Positions 1 to 11,551 are shown, counted from the first letter of the stretch. The stretch is 64,000 nt of DNA from Candidatus Peribacteria bacterium (GCA_943358175.1 CALRGV010000005.1:1-64000); one strand, 5' to 3'. Notes: a model not told the origin generated them from the letters alone. Numbers and translations are program-made.

Positions 1-317
1 CTTTCATTGACCAAAATTTCTCTAAATTTAACAATCTGCTCCTCGCTCATAATCGGCATAATTTGCAGCCAATATTCACGTTCCTCCTCATTCATTGATT
101 CAGTTTCATAAATCAATTTCACGAGATCCGGAAATTTTTCCCTGACAATTGTAGGAACAATATATTTGGCTTCAGCATCGGTAATGTACTGCTCTTGTGA
201 TTTATTTTTATCCACCACTACACCATCACTACCTGCCGTACCTTGCTTCGTGCCTTTCTGGCCAAGCATCGTACCGCCGACTGCCGCTCCTTGATTTGCT
301 GTTGTTGTATCCGCCAT
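1..317 (-). CDS. Hypothetical protein, C-terminus cut by left edge
   Basis: The frame is open from ATG at 317 to the left edge (105 codons visible), so the 3' end is missing. I do not recognise a named family. The N-terminal 40 residues are low-complexity (Thr/Gly/Ala-rich, then VVVDKNKS). A helical segment follows, carrying EEREYWLQIMPIMSEEQI and then KFREIL. This pattern (acidic lead, I/L-P, then Q-I and a hydrophobic/acidic helix) recurs in the C-terminal part of the Pro/Gln-rich protein at 11791-12678, so the two may share a small module. There is no signal peptide. It lies 39 bp downstream of the next leftward gene and may be co-transcribed with it. Confidence 0.7.
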   Translation of the reverse strand, partial: MADTTTANQGAAVGGTMLGQKGTKQGTAGSDGVVVDKNKSQEQYITDAEAKYIVPTIVREKFPDLVKLIYETESMNEEEREYWLQIMPIMSEEQIVKFREILVNE

Positions 318-356
318 CCTTTTTATTTTATGCTATTTGAGTTTAAAAACAATTGC

Positions 357-1700
357 TTATTTTAATTTTTGCGCTTCAGTGTTATTTTTTTCCGCCTGAT
401 CCCTTAATAATTTTAATTTAGCCAAATTTTCTTTGAATTTATTTGCCTCTTCAATTTTTTTATATAAATTTTTATCTTCATCAGTGGCATCAGTGGCTTT
501 AGCTTTAGTTTTGGCTGCAGCCTCGTCTTTCGTCAACTTTTCTACATTCAGATTATCATCAGATTTTGATTTAGCATCCATCTCCTGATACAGCTTGTCA
601 GCTTCAGCAAAATTACTTGCTGCCGCGGTTTGCAATATAGCCAGATTATCTGGATTTTTATTTTTCGGATATTCTTGAATCATTCTTGCTCCCTCCGCAT
701 TATCTTTTTCAATTTTCTCCAGTGCCTTTTTTGTTTTATCTTCTATACCCTCAGCTGCCACCTCTTCCTTTGCATTTTTATAGCCTTCCACATTCTCCGC
801 CAATATCATCAATACTTTTACATCAGGCTTTTTAATTGGAGAATTAGGCGCACTTAGTTTAAAGGTCTGCACGGGATTACCCGGACTTTCAATGTCATAA
901 TATTTGAATTCATCCGCCACCCCTGTAGAATAAGCCATTACCTTTTCACCACTCTTCCAATTTGGCACGAAAACGATCAGGGTCCCTTTTCCCTTAGGTG
1001 ATTTCGCATCTAATTGCTGCTGAGCTATTTCGTTATACAAATTTTCTCCGCCCTTGCTCGTATGCAGCAAATGCGCGGCTAAAGTAGCCGTGTCATTGAA
1101 TTCATCATTATTCCACAATACATTGGTCACGAATTTAGTAGACGCTCTTTCCGCTCCCAATTTATTGCCACCCTCTTTGTCTCCTTCCGCTTTCAGAGCC
1201 TCTAACTCTTTTTTAGTCTGCTCCTCGGTTTTACCTTTATCATTCAAATGAGCCTCAACCAATTTATCGGCTTGTTCTTTGCTAAGAGCTTTATCTTTTA
1301 AAGCATCCGAGTTGTTTACCCTATTCGCAAATGCTCTGGGGAACATGTCGGTATATTTGGCATATTTAGCCGCCAGTTTTAGAGCAGCCAAAGCAAAACC
1401 CATCATCGGACCCTGCATGTTTATGTCATTCTTCATCTGCTCCTTTAACTCATAATATTGGCGAGACCACTCATTATCCGGTAAATTTTCCGGATTATCG
1501 AAGGGAGCTTCAGCAGGAGTTTCCTCCGGCTTTGCTTCCACAGATTTTGGATCTGCCACTGGAGCGGCCACTGCTCCGTTTTCTGTCTTTAATTTTTGCT
1601 TTGAAGCATCAATTACCTCAGCTGCCTTTGGCGCAGCAGCCGGAGCCGCTTGCGGAGCTTCTGGTTTCTCTACAGTTTTTCCTTTTCCTACTTCACTCAT
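357..1700 (-). CDS. Hypothetical Lys/Ala/Glu-rich protein
   Basis: This is 447 residues from ATG 1700 (MSEVGKGK). The frame is open further upstream, but a complete promoter overlaps that part, so the internal start is preferred; ATG 1706 is an alternative. Residues 1-75 are a disordered Ala/Pro/Glu/Lys stretch. Residues about 85-330 look globular, with no family that I recognise. The last 120 residues are strongly charged and probably coiled coil. There is no signal peptide, lipobox or membrane segment, so it is probably cytoplasmic. It is followed by the truncated gene at the left edge in the same direction, suggesting a two-gene unit of unknown function. Confidence 0.75.
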   Translation of the reverse strand: MSEVGKGKTVEKPEAPQAAPAAAPKAAEVIDASKQKLKTENGAVAAPVADPKSVEAKPEETPAEAPFDNPENLPDNEWSRQYYELKEQMKNDINMQGPMMGFALAALKLAAKYAKYTDMFPRAFANRVNNSDALKDKALSKEQADKLVEAHLNDKGKTEEQTKKELEALKAEGDKEGGNKLGAERASTKFVTNVLWNNDEFNDTATLAAHLLHTSKGGENLYNEIAQQQLDAKSPKGKGTLIVFVPNWKSGEKVMAYSTGVADEFKYYDIESPGNPVQTFKLSAPNSPIKKPDVKVLMILAENVEGYKNAKEEVAAEGIEDKTKKALEKIEKDNAEGARMIQEYPKNKNPDNLAILQTAAASNFAEADKLYQEMDAKSKSDDNLNVEKLTKDEAAAKTKAKATDATDEDKNLYKKIEEANKFKENLAKLKLLRDQAEKNNTEAQKLK

Positions 1701-1722
1701 AATCATTTGAATTAATCTCCCA

Positions 1723-3929
<2,207 letters not shown>

Positions 3930-3932
3930 TAC

Positions 3933-5456
3933 TTACTCTACTACTTTCCCTCCAAACATTTCTAAGGCATCCTCCACAGAGCTACTATCTGCAATAACCG
4001 GCTGTACCTCGACCTCATCCTCCACCACTGATTTTATTTCCACAGTCTTCACTAATGCCGTCACTTTTACCGCATGTTTAAATATTTCTTGAATCACTCC
4101 TTCCAGCTCCACCCTGTGCCCGGATTCAAAAACTTTATCCTTATGGAAATTTGTGGCAAATTGCAGAGTCAATTCGGCACCATCAAGACTTACCGGTTTT
4201 CCATTTTTCAGAGAATTTCTTAATGATGGTGTTTTAATTCTCTCCACTACTCTTGGCCAATTTTGAAGAATGTTTGCCATAGTTAGATCGATTGGGACAT
4301 TTGGCACATTTTCTACGGTGGTAGTTTTTACAATTGCTTGATGAGGTCTTTCTTGTGGCACTGTTACTGCTACAGCTACTACCTTTTCCACTTCCGCAAC
4401 TTTCTGCTCCACCTTCACCGGTTGAAATTCCTCCAAATTATTTGTCAGTTCTATCACCGCTATCTCCAATGCAAGCTGCGGAATATCCGCATCCAGACGC
4501 TGCTGCGCCTTTTGCAGCACTTCTATCATTTTAATTAATCTCGCTAGTGATCTCCTGTCTTCCGCGACTACGGCTTCCAGCATCTTATTTCTCAATAAAT
4601 CCACGAATTCATGGGAGAATTGTCTGAAGTCACTGCCTTGTATATGCAGCTCATTGATAATAGACAAAGCTCCTTTAGTTTGGTTTTTCATCAGCGCTTC
4701 ATACATATTTTCCAGTAAACTCAGTCCACTAATTCCCAATAATTCCTGTACTCTTTCCAAATCCAATTTATTATCCAGAGTCAATTGCTCCAGTAATCCA
4801 ATTGCATCCCTCAGCCCACCATTTACATATTTACTAATTGCCTCAAGAGCCCTATCGTCAGCCGTAATACCCTCCAATTGAGAAATATAGCTCAGTCTCG
4901 TCATCAGGGCTTTCGTGGTAATTCTTTTGAAATCAAACCTCTGACAGCGCGAAATAATAGTTTCCGGAATTTTATGTGCCTCAGTCGTAGCCAAAATAAA
5001 ATAGGCATGGGCTGGAGGTTCTTCCAATGTCTTCAATAAGGCATTAAAAGCTTCCTTCGTCATCATGTGTACCTCGTCGATAATATAGACTTTCACCTTG
5101 GATCTTGTTGGAGCAAAATTTATTTTTTCCTTCAAATCACGTACTTCATCGATACCACGATTGGAGGCAGCATCAATTTCAATCAAATCAATCAATCTAC
5201 CTTCTCCAATTTCTTTGCAAAATTCGCATTCCCCACATGGCTCAAAACTATCCTTAAGATTCTGACAATTCAGAGCTTTAGCCAAAAGTCTGGCCGTGGA
5301 AGTTTTCCCCGTACCACGTGGGCCTGTAAATAAATAAGCATGAGAAACATGCCCTGATTTAAAGGCATTCATCAAAGTGATTTTCACATGATCTTGTCCA
5401 ACCAGATTGTCAAAATTGTGCGGTCTATATTTGCGATACAAAGAAATTTCCTCCAT
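3933..5456 (-). CDS. dnaX: DNA polymerase III subunit gamma/tau
   Basis: The clamp-loader ATPase of the replicative polymerase. The N-terminal 220 residues are typical: RPHNFDNLVGQ, Walker A GPRGTGKTS (about residues 45-53), a four-Cys zinc site (Cys64 and the CGECEFC cluster), Walker B IIDEVHM, and sensor ISRCQRF. A three-helix domain III and a shorter tau-like tail rich in Val/Glu follow. The total of 507 aa is on the short side, as usual outside Proteobacteria. It is the last gene of a leftward run and ends at the palindromic repeat shared with ligA. A programmed frameshift site for gamma is not evident. Confidence 0.95.
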   Translation of the reverse strand: MEEISLYRKYRPHNFDNLVGQDHVKITLMNAFKSGHVSHAYLFTGPRGTGKTSTARLLAKALNCQNLKDSFEPCGECEFCKEIGEGRLIDLIEIDAASNRGIDEVRDLKEKINFAPTRSKVKVYIIDEVHMMTKEAFNALLKTLEEPPAHAYFILATTEAHKIPETIISRCQRFDFKRITTKALMTRLSYISQLEGITADDRALEAISKYVNGGLRDAIGLLEQLTLDNKLDLERVQELLGISGLSLLENMYEALMKNQTKGALSIINELHIQGSDFRQFSHEFVDLLRNKMLEAVVAEDRRSLARLIKMIEVLQKAQQRLDADIPQLALEIAVIELTNNLEEFQPVKVEQKVAEVEKVVAVAVTVPQERPHQAIVKTTTVENVPNVPIDLTMANILQNWPRVVERIKTPSLRNSLKNGKPVSLDGAELTLQFATNFHKDKVFESGHRVELEGVIQEIFKHAVKVTALVKTVEIKSVVEDEVEVQPVIADSSSVEDALEMFGGKVVE

Positions 5457-5480
5457 AAAAATATTTAATAGAACCGCATC

Positions 5481-6572
5481 TTAACACAACTTGCGGATTT
5501 TTTGCATCAACTTTTTTTCAAAAACTTCCCGTGAAAACTCCAAGGCATGTCGACGAATGGTTTGAGGTTTATAAAATTTTTCATTGTACATTAGCCTAGC
5601 CAGGCCATCTTCCATAGATTCCACATTTTGTTCGAAGAAGAATTCACCTGTTTTACCGGAAATTACACTCTCGGTTACTCCACCCTTCCCATATGCCAGA
5701 ACAGGTTTGCCACAAGCCATTGCTTCCACTGGAGCAATGCCAAAATCTTCTTCTCCCGGAAAAATAAACGCACGACAATTTTCCATATATTCCTTCACCG
5801 TTCTATCATCCTTGAATCCCAAAAAATCTATATTATCACCGGCAATATTTTGCAAATATTTCTTCTGCGGACCTTCACCGATAATTATGAGTTTACGGCC
5901 TATCTTATTGAAAAGTTGCACGGCGAGATCAATTTTTTTGTACGGAGTTAAAGTGGAAACAATCAGAAAGTAATTTTCTCTATGATCTTTCGCGCGAAAT
6001 CTTTCCACGTCCACCGGCGGATATATGATATCGCTTTCCTCCTGATAATACTTTTTCAAACGCTGTTGAACATTCATTGAATTCGCGATATACATATCCG
6101 GTCTGTCTGCCGCTATACGATCCCATTCTCTCAAATATTTCATCAATGGCGCATATAACAATCCCCTGAGACCATGCAGATTATTCTCTTCCCTATATTC
6201 ACTACTGTGGTCCCAGGCGTAGCGCATAGGGGAGTGACAATAACAAAGGTGTTTTGTTTTCAAACTGGTAATTAATCCATGTGAAAAAGCAGTACTGGAG
6301 CTGATTACCAAATCGTAATCATCCAGATCCATTTCCTCAATTGCCCGTGGCATTTTTGGCACCAGAAATCTGTAACGCTTTCTTAAAAACTTAGGGTAAT
6401 TTTGTAGAAATGATGTTCTCACTCTTTCTTTTGGAAAAGTACCTCCAACAGCACTTTCATCATATAGAATAGTATAAATTGGAGCCTTTGGAAACATATC
6501 CGCCAAAACCTTTACCACCCGTTCGGCGCCTCCCAGTTTGAGCAGGAAATCATGTACGATTGCAATCTTCAT
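5481..6572 (-). CDS. GT4-family glycosyltransferase
   Basis: A probable GT-B fold retaining glycosyltransferase (363 aa) using an NDP-sugar for cell-surface glycan synthesis. The N-terminus MKIAIVHDF and the Gly-rich LKLGGAERVV start the acceptor domain. The C-terminal donor domain has IIGEGPQKKYL and the GT4 E-x7-E region in FPGEEDFGIAPVEAMACGKP. I chose ATG 6572 because the upstream in-frame ATG (6605) lies inside the terminator hairpin of the preceding lipoprotein gene. The substrate cannot be read from the sequence. A second GT4 gene lies three genes upstream at 8803-9906. Confidence 0.88.
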   Translation of the reverse strand: MKIAIVHDFLLKLGGAERVVKVLADMFPKAPIYTILYDESAVGGTFPKERVRTSFLQNYPKFLRKRYRFLVPKMPRAIEEMDLDDYDLVISSSTAFSHGLITSLKTKHLCYCHSPMRYAWDHSSEYREENNLHGLRGLLYAPLMKYLREWDRIAADRPDMYIANSMNVQQRLKKYYQEESDIIYPPVDVERFRAKDHRENYFLIVSTLTPYKKIDLAVQLFNKIGRKLIIIGEGPQKKYLQNIAGDNIDFLGFKDDRTVKEYMENCRAFIFPGEEDFGIAPVEAMACGKPVLAYGKGGVTESVISGKTGEFFFEQNVESMEDGLARLMYNEKFYKPQTIRRHALEFSREVFEKKLMQKIRKLC

Positions 6573-6585
6573 GGGGATGAGAAAT

Positions 6586-6616
6586 AAAAAGGACGACACT
6601 CTCATGTCGTCCTTTA
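6586..6616 (-). terminator. Rho-independent terminator after the 6653-7051 lipoprotein gene
   Basis: A perfect 10-bp stem (AAAGGACGAC / GTCGTCCTTT at 6588-6597 and 6606-6615) with an 8-nt loop, followed on the minus strand by a T-run. It lies between the lipoprotein stop and ATG 6572 and supports that start for the glycosyltransferase. Confidence 0.85.
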
Positions 6617-6652
6617 ATTTACTGAAGTTTCAGATCTTAAACAAGCTCACTA

Positions 6653-7051
6653 CTATTTTTTAGGAGTCATAGCTTCATCAGCTTTTGGTGCATCAGTCTT
6701 CACGTCAGCTTTAGCATCAGCCGGAGCCTTATTTATCCCTTCTAATTTTTTAGTGAGGTCTCCACCGCATTCTTTTACAGCAGCTTCTACAGCAGTTTTT
6801 ACATCAGCATCATCTTTATATTTTTTAGCAAGCTCCTCCATTTTCTTCTCATCATCAGGACTAAAACCATAGTTTTTGAAAATATCTTTAGATTTTCCTT
6901 CCAAAGCTGGATCAAACAAATCAGTGGCTTTGAGAACCATACATGTAATCTCCTTTGTAGCTGTGATAAAACGTTCTTTTTCTGGCTTTTGACCTGTGCA
7001 TCCTATCAATGCAACCGGGATGAGAACCAAACCAGTCAATAATTTTTTCAT
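6653..7051 (-). CDS. Small predicted lipoprotein
   Basis: 132 aa. The N-terminus MKKLLTGLVLIPVALIGC is a lipoprotein signal peptide with lipobox LIGC, so the mature protein should be anchored at Cys18. The mature part has two further Cys (Cys37 region ITCMVLK and VKECGG) that could form a disulfide, a helical acidic/lysine core (SPDDEKKMEELAKKY), and a disordered Ala/Asp/Lys tail. The family is not recognised. It has its own promoter and terminator, so it is monocistronic. Confidence 0.85.
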   Translation of the reverse strand: MKKLLTGLVLIPVALIGCTGQKPEKERFITATKEITCMVLKATDLFDPALEGKSKDIFKNYGFSPDDEKKMEELAKKYKDDADVKTAVEAAVKECGGDLTKKLEGINKAPADAKADVKTDAPKADEAMTPKK

Positions 7052-7079
7052 GTGAAAATATTAGGAATTAAGTAACAAC

Positions 7080-7107
7080 ACTATAATGATCTAAAACCAG
7101 GTGTCAA
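7080..7107 (-). promoter_or_regulatory. Promoter for the 6653-7051 lipoprotein gene
   Basis: A consensus -35 TTGACA (minus strand, 7102-7107) and TATAGT (7080-7085) with a 16-bp spacer. The -35 lies inside the last codons of polX. The expected start point is near 7073, about 20 nt before ATG 7051. Confidence 0.7.
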
Positions 7108-8821
7108 ACTCCGCGAAGCTTCTTGTATTCAACACATCCGCTTTTGTGAGCCAGCCACGGCGAGCAATTCCCACTCCAAACTTCATGAATTCAGGATGGT
7201 TTACGCTATGAGCATCAGTATCAATTGTGAATTTGGCACCTTTTGCCTTGGCAATACGTACATATTTGTCTGTTAAATCCAGACGATTTGGATTTGAATT
7301 TATTTCCAAGGCGACTTTATTTTGCACACAGGCCTCAATAACTTTTTCCATATCAAATTCCATTTCGGCGCGCTTATTGATTAGCCTTCCGGTCGGATGA
7401 GCCAAAATCATTGGATATGGATTTTCAATTGCGGTAAGCAGGCGCTTAGTTTGTTCCTCATATGATAATCTATTGAACATATGAGCGCTGATAATCACTA
7501 CGTCCAATTCTTTTAAAATTTCATCGCTGAAATCCAATTCTCCATTTTTCAGAATATCCACTTCGCAGCCTTTCAGAATGCGAATTTTCCCCTTCAATTT
7601 TTTATTCAATTCTTCAATTTCTTTCCACTGCTGCTTAATTTCTTTTGTTCCCATTCCACCAGTCACTGCCATAATTGATGAATGATCCGTCACAGCAAAA
7701 TATTCATAACCACGAGCCATAAAAACTTCAGCCATTTCCTCTAAAGTGTTTTTGCCGTCACTGTAATTGGAATGACTATGTAAATCCGCCTTTATATCCT
7801 TCAACTCAATGAATTCCGGAAAGGATTTGTGCTCTATTCCATACTCGATTTCCCCATCATTTTTTCGTAATTCCGGGATTACATAGGGGAGACCAACCGC
7901 TTCGAAAATTTCCAATTCTGTTTTGCCGCCAATCATTTTTTCGCCCTTGAAAACTCCATACTCATTTACTTTCAAACCCTTCTTCTTGGCTAAATCACGA
8001 ATTTTTACATTATGATTTTTATCTCCTGTGAAATAATGCAAAGCCGCGCCAAAACTTTCTTCCGCCACTACTCGTAAATCCACATTGATACCACTTTTAA
8101 GGATTACCGCCGCCCTGGTATCTCCCTCAGCCACTACCTTCAAAACCTCGCTATAAGTAGTGAAATATTCCATCACTTTTTTCACGCTTTTGCCCGGATC
8201 TTTCACTGTAGTCAAAATATCAATATCCCCAATAGTTTCCTGCCATCTTCTGAGACTTCCCGCATACTGAATTTGCTTCACTTCTCCACATTGTTTCAAA
8301 TACTCCACATACTGCTCCGCCTCCTGTAAAGCTACATCAATAATATGCCTGGTGCTGGAAAAACTACCATATTCTTCAATCGCTTTCAGGATTTCGTTTT
8401 CACTTTTTTCACCCATTTTTTCCAGGTCACGCAGTAATTGTTTTTCTGCGGCATCTTTGAGTTGAGCTATCGTTGTGATTTTCAATTCGGAGAAAAACAA
8501 TTTAATTTTTTTCGGTCCAACTCCACGCAAATTCAGCATCTCCAAAAGTCCCGGTGGAAAATCTTTTTTCATTTCTTCATGCTCTGCGCACTTGTCTGTT
8601 TGCACGAGCTCAATAATTTTTTCTTTCAGCGCTCTGCCAATACCGGGAATAGCATCTAATTCCCTAGGGTCTCTTTCTACCATTTGTCTCAAATCATTCG
8701 CTAAATTTTCTATAGTCAAAGCCGCTTTTCTGTAAGCATTTACGCGAAAAAAATCTACGCCGTTTATATCCAGCATATTAGCTATTTCCGCAAATATCGC
8801 AGCTATTCCCTTATTGTCCAT
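7091..8821 (-). CDS. polX: PolX family DNA polymerase / 3'-5' exonuclease
   Basis: A 576-aa family-X polymerase of the bacterial type fused to a PHP phosphoesterase domain; the family acts in base-excision repair. Helix-hairpin-helix segments (residues about 45-130, IPGIGRALKEKI, RGVGPKKI) precede the nucleotidyltransferase palm with the metal-binding pair in GDIDILTT (about residue 197). The C-terminal PHP domain has DLHSHSNYSDG (about residue 345) and later metal ligands (TDHSS, LAHPTGR, DTDAHS). All core motifs are present. It overlaps the upstream glycosyltransferase by 19 bp, implying translational coupling. Confidence 0.95.
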   Translation of the reverse strand: MDNKGIAAIFAEIANMLDINGVDFFRVNAYRKAALTIENLANDLRQMVERDPRELDAIPGIGRALKEKIIELVQTDKCAEHEEMKKDFPPGLLEMLNLRGVGPKKIKLFFSELKITTIAQLKDAAEKQLLRDLEKMGEKSENEILKAIEEYGSFSSTRHIIDVALQEAEQYVEYLKQCGEVKQIQYAGSLRRWQETIGDIDILTTVKDPGKSVKKVMEYFTTYSEVLKVVAEGDTRAAVILKSGINVDLRVVAEESFGAALHYFTGDKNHNVKIRDLAKKKGLKVNEYGVFKGEKMIGGKTELEIFEAVGLPYVIPELRKNDGEIEYGIEHKSFPEFIELKDIKADLHSHSNYSDGKNTLEEMAEVFMARGYEYFAVTDHSSIMAVTGGMGTKEIKQQWKEIEELNKKLKGKIRILKGCEVDILKNGELDFSDEILKELDVVIISAHMFNRLSYEEQTKRLLTAIENPYPMILAHPTGRLINKRAEMEFDMEKVIEACVQNKVALEINSNPNRLDLTDKYVRIAKAKGAKFTIDTDAHSVNHPEFMKFGVGIARRGWLTKADVLNTRSFAEFDTWF

Positions 8822-9906
8822 AAAGTTTTTTTAACGGCTTCTTTCCAGCTAAATATTCTTAATCTTTCCTGACCTTTTTTCACCAAATCCTCCGCGTATT
8901 CAATATCATTTGCCAACTTTTCAAGCCCCTCGGAAATTTCTTCCACATTTTCAGGATTTACGTAGTGCGCCGCATTTCCACCCACTTCCGGCAAGGAAGA
9001 ATTATTGGAACAAAGCACGGCCTTACCGTAATAAAAGGCTTCCAGTAAAGGTAAACCAAATCCTTCATAGAGCGAAGGGAATACGAAAAAACTACAATTC
9101 TGATAAAAAACGGCCTTCTCCTCTTCCGTTATATAGCCCGGCATAATAACTTTATCAGCCAACTTTAATTTATTCACAGCCTTAATTATTTTATCAAAAC
9201 CCAAACCTCTTTTTCCGGCTAAAATTAATTGATAATCCGGATTTTTCTCCACGAATTTTGCGAACGCTTCCACCAGCTTCACCAGATTTTTTTTGCTCTC
9301 CAGTCTACCTACGAATAGTATATATTTGGTAGCTTTTGTAATGCCAAAATATTTAAAAACAATTGAATTGCTCATGACTTCATCTGCATCTACATCCTTT
9401 GGTTTTTCAAAGCCGTGAGGAATCACCACTACTTTTTCCGGCTTACAATTAAAGAACTTCACCAAATCATTTTTTGTAGCCTCGCTCGGCACAATTATTC
9501 TTGTGCCGTGTTTTACAGCCATTTTAGTGCTCCAATTCAAATGATGATATTCAGAAAAAGAATAAACATTTTTTAGATGTCTAAAAGCCACATCATGAAT
9601 AGTGATGACACTCTTTTTTGGCACATTTAGAGGCAAAGTATGTGATGGTACAAACAAAACATCGGGAGGGTGCATCCACATCTCCTTTGAAAGGCACCTT
9701 AAAGTCCACAACCTTTTAGCCGGGAGGACTCTGTTCGTGACATTTTTACGAGCAATCTTTAGCGGACCTTTTGAATATAAAACCAATTCATCATCCTTTG
9801 AGTCGGCCATTTCCTCGATCAAACCATTGATAATATGCCAGCTATACCATTCCACACCGGTTGCTTCTGCATGTTTATAACGTGATGCATCTATTCCTAT
9901 TTTCAT
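8803..9906 (-). CDS. GT4-family glycosyltransferase
   Basis: A 367-aa GT-B glycosyltransferase similar in style to mannosyl/rhamnosyl transferases. It starts MKIGIDASRYKH, has the acceptor domain HDVAFRHL, and a donor domain with LFVGRLESKKNL and the E-x7-E motif in FPSLYEGFGLPLLEAFYYG. It probably contributes to an envelope polysaccharide together with the gene at 5481-6572. It sits 12 bp after the ComF-family stop and overlaps polX, so the three form a leftward operon. Confidence 0.9.
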   Translation of the reverse strand: MKIGIDASRYKHAEATGVEWYSWHIINGLIEEMADSKDDELVLYSKGPLKIARKNVTNRVLPAKRLWTLRCLSKEMWMHPPDVLFVPSHTLPLNVPKKSVITIHDVAFRHLKNVYSFSEYHHLNWSTKMAVKHGTRIIVPSEATKNDLVKFFNCKPEKVVVIPHGFEKPKDVDADEVMSNSIVFKYFGITKATKYILFVGRLESKKNLVKLVEAFAKFVEKNPDYQLILAGKRGLGFDKIIKAVNKLKLADKVIMPGYITEEEKAVFYQNCSFFVFPSLYEGFGLPLLEAFYYGKAVLCSNNSSLPEVGGNAAHYVNPENVEEISEGLEKLANDIEYAEDLVKKGQERLRIFSWKEAVKKTLWTIRE

Positions 9907-9918
9907 ACTCGCATCCTA

Positions 9919-10632
9919 TCATTTTCCCCTGGCCAAGACTAGTCCACACACATGGCTTGCACCAGCAAGTTTCAAAACACGCGCGCATTCATTTAGAGTC
10001 GTGCCGGTTGTGGCGATATCATCAATCACGATCACACTTTTTCCTGCCAGAAATTTCTCCTGTCCCTTATTCATGAAAATTTTATTTTCCAAATTTTTCA
10101 ATCTCGCATTGCGCGCTTTTCCGGCTTGTTGCTCACTTCCGTCTTCACGTTGCATACAATCAGACACTTGCATTCCATTGAAATTTTTCACGAGATATTT
10201 AGCCAAAAGTAAAGACTGATTAAACCCACGAAATCTCATTCGCCCTGCGCTAAGAGGCACGGGAATTAGTAAAATATTTCCTTCCTCACTTCTAAAATTA
10301 TGGGAAAATACTGCCAGTTGATGTTTCATTATTTTCCCTAAAATTTCTACCAGATCCTCACTGAATCTATATTTGAATTGCACGACCATTTTACTAATCA
10401 AATTTGATTTTGAATATTCCAGGCAAACGATTAATTGATCGAAATTGAAATTTTCAGCGCACCTCTGATTACAAAACCTCCCTTCCGACTGATGCTTTCT
10501 GCAATTCGGACAACACTGCGTTTTTAATAGCTGAATTTTCTCTCTGCAAAAACTACACAAATATCCCTCCTCTCGGCCGCAGCCAAGACATTTTCTCGGA
10601 AAAATATAGTCTAAAACATCGCTTAATTTCAT
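9919..10632 (-). CDS. ComF family phosphoribosyltransferase-like protein
   Basis: 237 aa from ATG 10632; the longer frame needs a GTG at 10656. The N-terminus has a zinc-ribbon-like Cys set (CLGCGREEGYLCSFC ... CCPNC). The C-terminus is a type-I phosphoribosyltransferase domain with the PRPP loop VIVIDDIATTGTTLNEC. The family is tied to DNA uptake in competent bacteria (ComFC). A DNA-uptake role here is inference only, since no other com gene is visible in the window. It is the first gene of the run comF-like, GT4, polX. Confidence 0.9.
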   Translation of the reverse strand: MKLSDVLDYIFPRKCLGCGREEGYLCSFCREKIQLLKTQCCPNCRKHQSEGRFCNQRCAENFNFDQLIVCLEYSKSNLISKMVVQFKYRFSEDLVEILGKIMKHQLAVFSHNFRSEEGNILLIPVPLSAGRMRFRGFNQSLLLAKYLVKNFNGMQVSDCMQREDGSEQQAGKARNARLKNLENKIFMNKGQEKFLAGKSVIVIDDIATTGTTLNECARVLKLAGASHVCGLVLARGK

Positions 10633-10694
10633 GGTTGTTTTTTTATTAACAACCACAGGCTAGCACTCAAATCTAAAATTTTCTTAAATTTTTT

Positions 10695-10835
10695 CTAAAA
10701 TTTTCCTAAAATCTGCGCTTTGGTGAATGAATCTGATAAATAAGCCACACTTGCCGGCATTGCCGCCACAGCAATCAACATAAGTACCGCAATTACCAAG
10801 AAAGTTTTGAATCTCCAGAGCTTACTTTTAGACAT
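10695..10835 (-). CDS. Small single-pass membrane protein (46 aa)
   Basis: It starts at ATG 10835 (MSKSKLWRFK); the longer GTG-initiated frame runs through the promoter. A basic N-terminus is followed by one hydrophobic helix (TFLVIAVLMLIAVAAMPASV) and a short polar tail. It could equally be an exported peptide cut after an Ala. A strong promoter directly upstream supports it as a real gene. The function is unknown. Confidence 0.6.
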   Translation of the reverse strand: MSKSKLWRFKTFLVIAVLMLIAVAAMPASVAYLSDSFTKAQILGKF

Positions 10836-10859
10836 TTTTGTTTTTGTTTTACTCTTGGT

Positions 10860-10888
10860 ATTATACAACAAAAACACAAAAACATCAA
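10860..10888 (-). promoter_or_regulatory. Promoter for the 46-aa membrane protein gene
   Basis: On the minus strand, TTGATG (10883-10888), a 17-bp spacer and TATAAT (10860-10865). Transcription should start near 10853, about 18 nt before ATG 10835. Confidence 0.7.
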
Positions 10889-11000
10889 CGCGTAAGCAAT
10901 GGCCAAGCTCCACTATTACTCTGTGAAATCCTTGTCTTTTTCGCGGCTAATATCTACGTGCATAAATTAATTTTAGTAAATCTCCGCGGGATAGTACAGT

Positions 11001-11270
11001 TTATTTAAGATAAACTTCTCTTCTATGTCTAATATTCAAAATCATCAGAATCTGAATATTTCCTGATTTATCTACCGTGAAAATAGCTCGATAATCTCCA
11101 ATACGAAATCTACTTTTGTTATTTCCAAAACCATTCAACTGCTTTGAGAATTTACTTATATCTTTCTGCTGCGCAAAAAAAACCAGCTTTTTAATGATTC
11201 TTTGAGCTATAGACTTATCGATTTTTTTTAAATCTATTATGGAGTTTTCAGAGTACACCAATTTGTACAT
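11001..11270 (-). CDS. RelE/ParE-type toxin
   Basis: An 89-aa RelE/ParE superfamily toxin, probably an mRNA-cleaving ribosome-dependent RNase or a gyrase poison. The start MYKLVYSENSIIDLKKI, the central RFRIGDYRAIF strand and the end ILNIRHRREVY match the RelE fold, including the basic residues near the C-terminus. It lies 4 bp downstream of its antitoxin, the usual antitoxin-first order. Which RelE subfamily it belongs to cannot be decided here. Confidence 0.88.
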   Translation of the reverse strand: MYKLVYSENSIIDLKKIDKSIAQRIIKKLVFFAQQKDISKFSKQLNGFGNNKSRFRIGDYRAIFTVDKSGNIQILMILNIRHRREVYLK

Positions 11271-11274
11271 AAAA

Positions 11275-11526
11275 TCAGATTAAACCAAATTCCTTCATTG
11301 CCTCCTCTTGTGTGTAAAATTTACCATCTTTGATCTGTTTTTCGGATTCTTCCAGTTCCCTTGAAAGTTTCGTGTAGGCATATTCTTTCTCATCTATTGG
11401 TGTTATTTCAAGAACAGGAATATTCTTTCTGAGAATAATAAACTTAATTTTTTTCTTATTCGCCTGAGATGTGTATTGAGACATGTTCTGGCGAAAATCC
11501 TTCATTCCTAGAAATTTTGTAGTCAT
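11275..11526 (-). CDS. Phd/YefM-like antitoxin
   Basis: An 83-aa antitoxin partner of the RelE-like toxin. The N-terminal region (FLGMKDFRQNMSQY ... FIILRKNIPVLEI) has the Phd/YefM DNA-binding pattern. The charged C-terminus (LEESEKQIKDGKFYTQEEA) would wrap the toxin. A 10-bp perfect palindrome AGTGTACACT at 11552-11561 lies just upstream and is a good candidate autoregulatory operator. The gene begins 65 bp downstream of tRNA-Val on the same strand. Confidence 0.85.
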   Translation of the reverse strand: MTTKFLGMKDFRQNMSQYTSQANKKKIKFIILRKNIPVLEITPIDEKEYAYTKLSRELEESEKQIKDGKFYTQEEAMKEFGLI

Positions 11527-11551
11527 AAGATTTACTTTTAAGTTTACCTTA

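Noticed and set aside
5481-6605. Longer start (6605) for the first glycosyltransferase
   Set aside because: It would place the start codon inside the upstream terminator hairpin, and the extra residues do not match the family.
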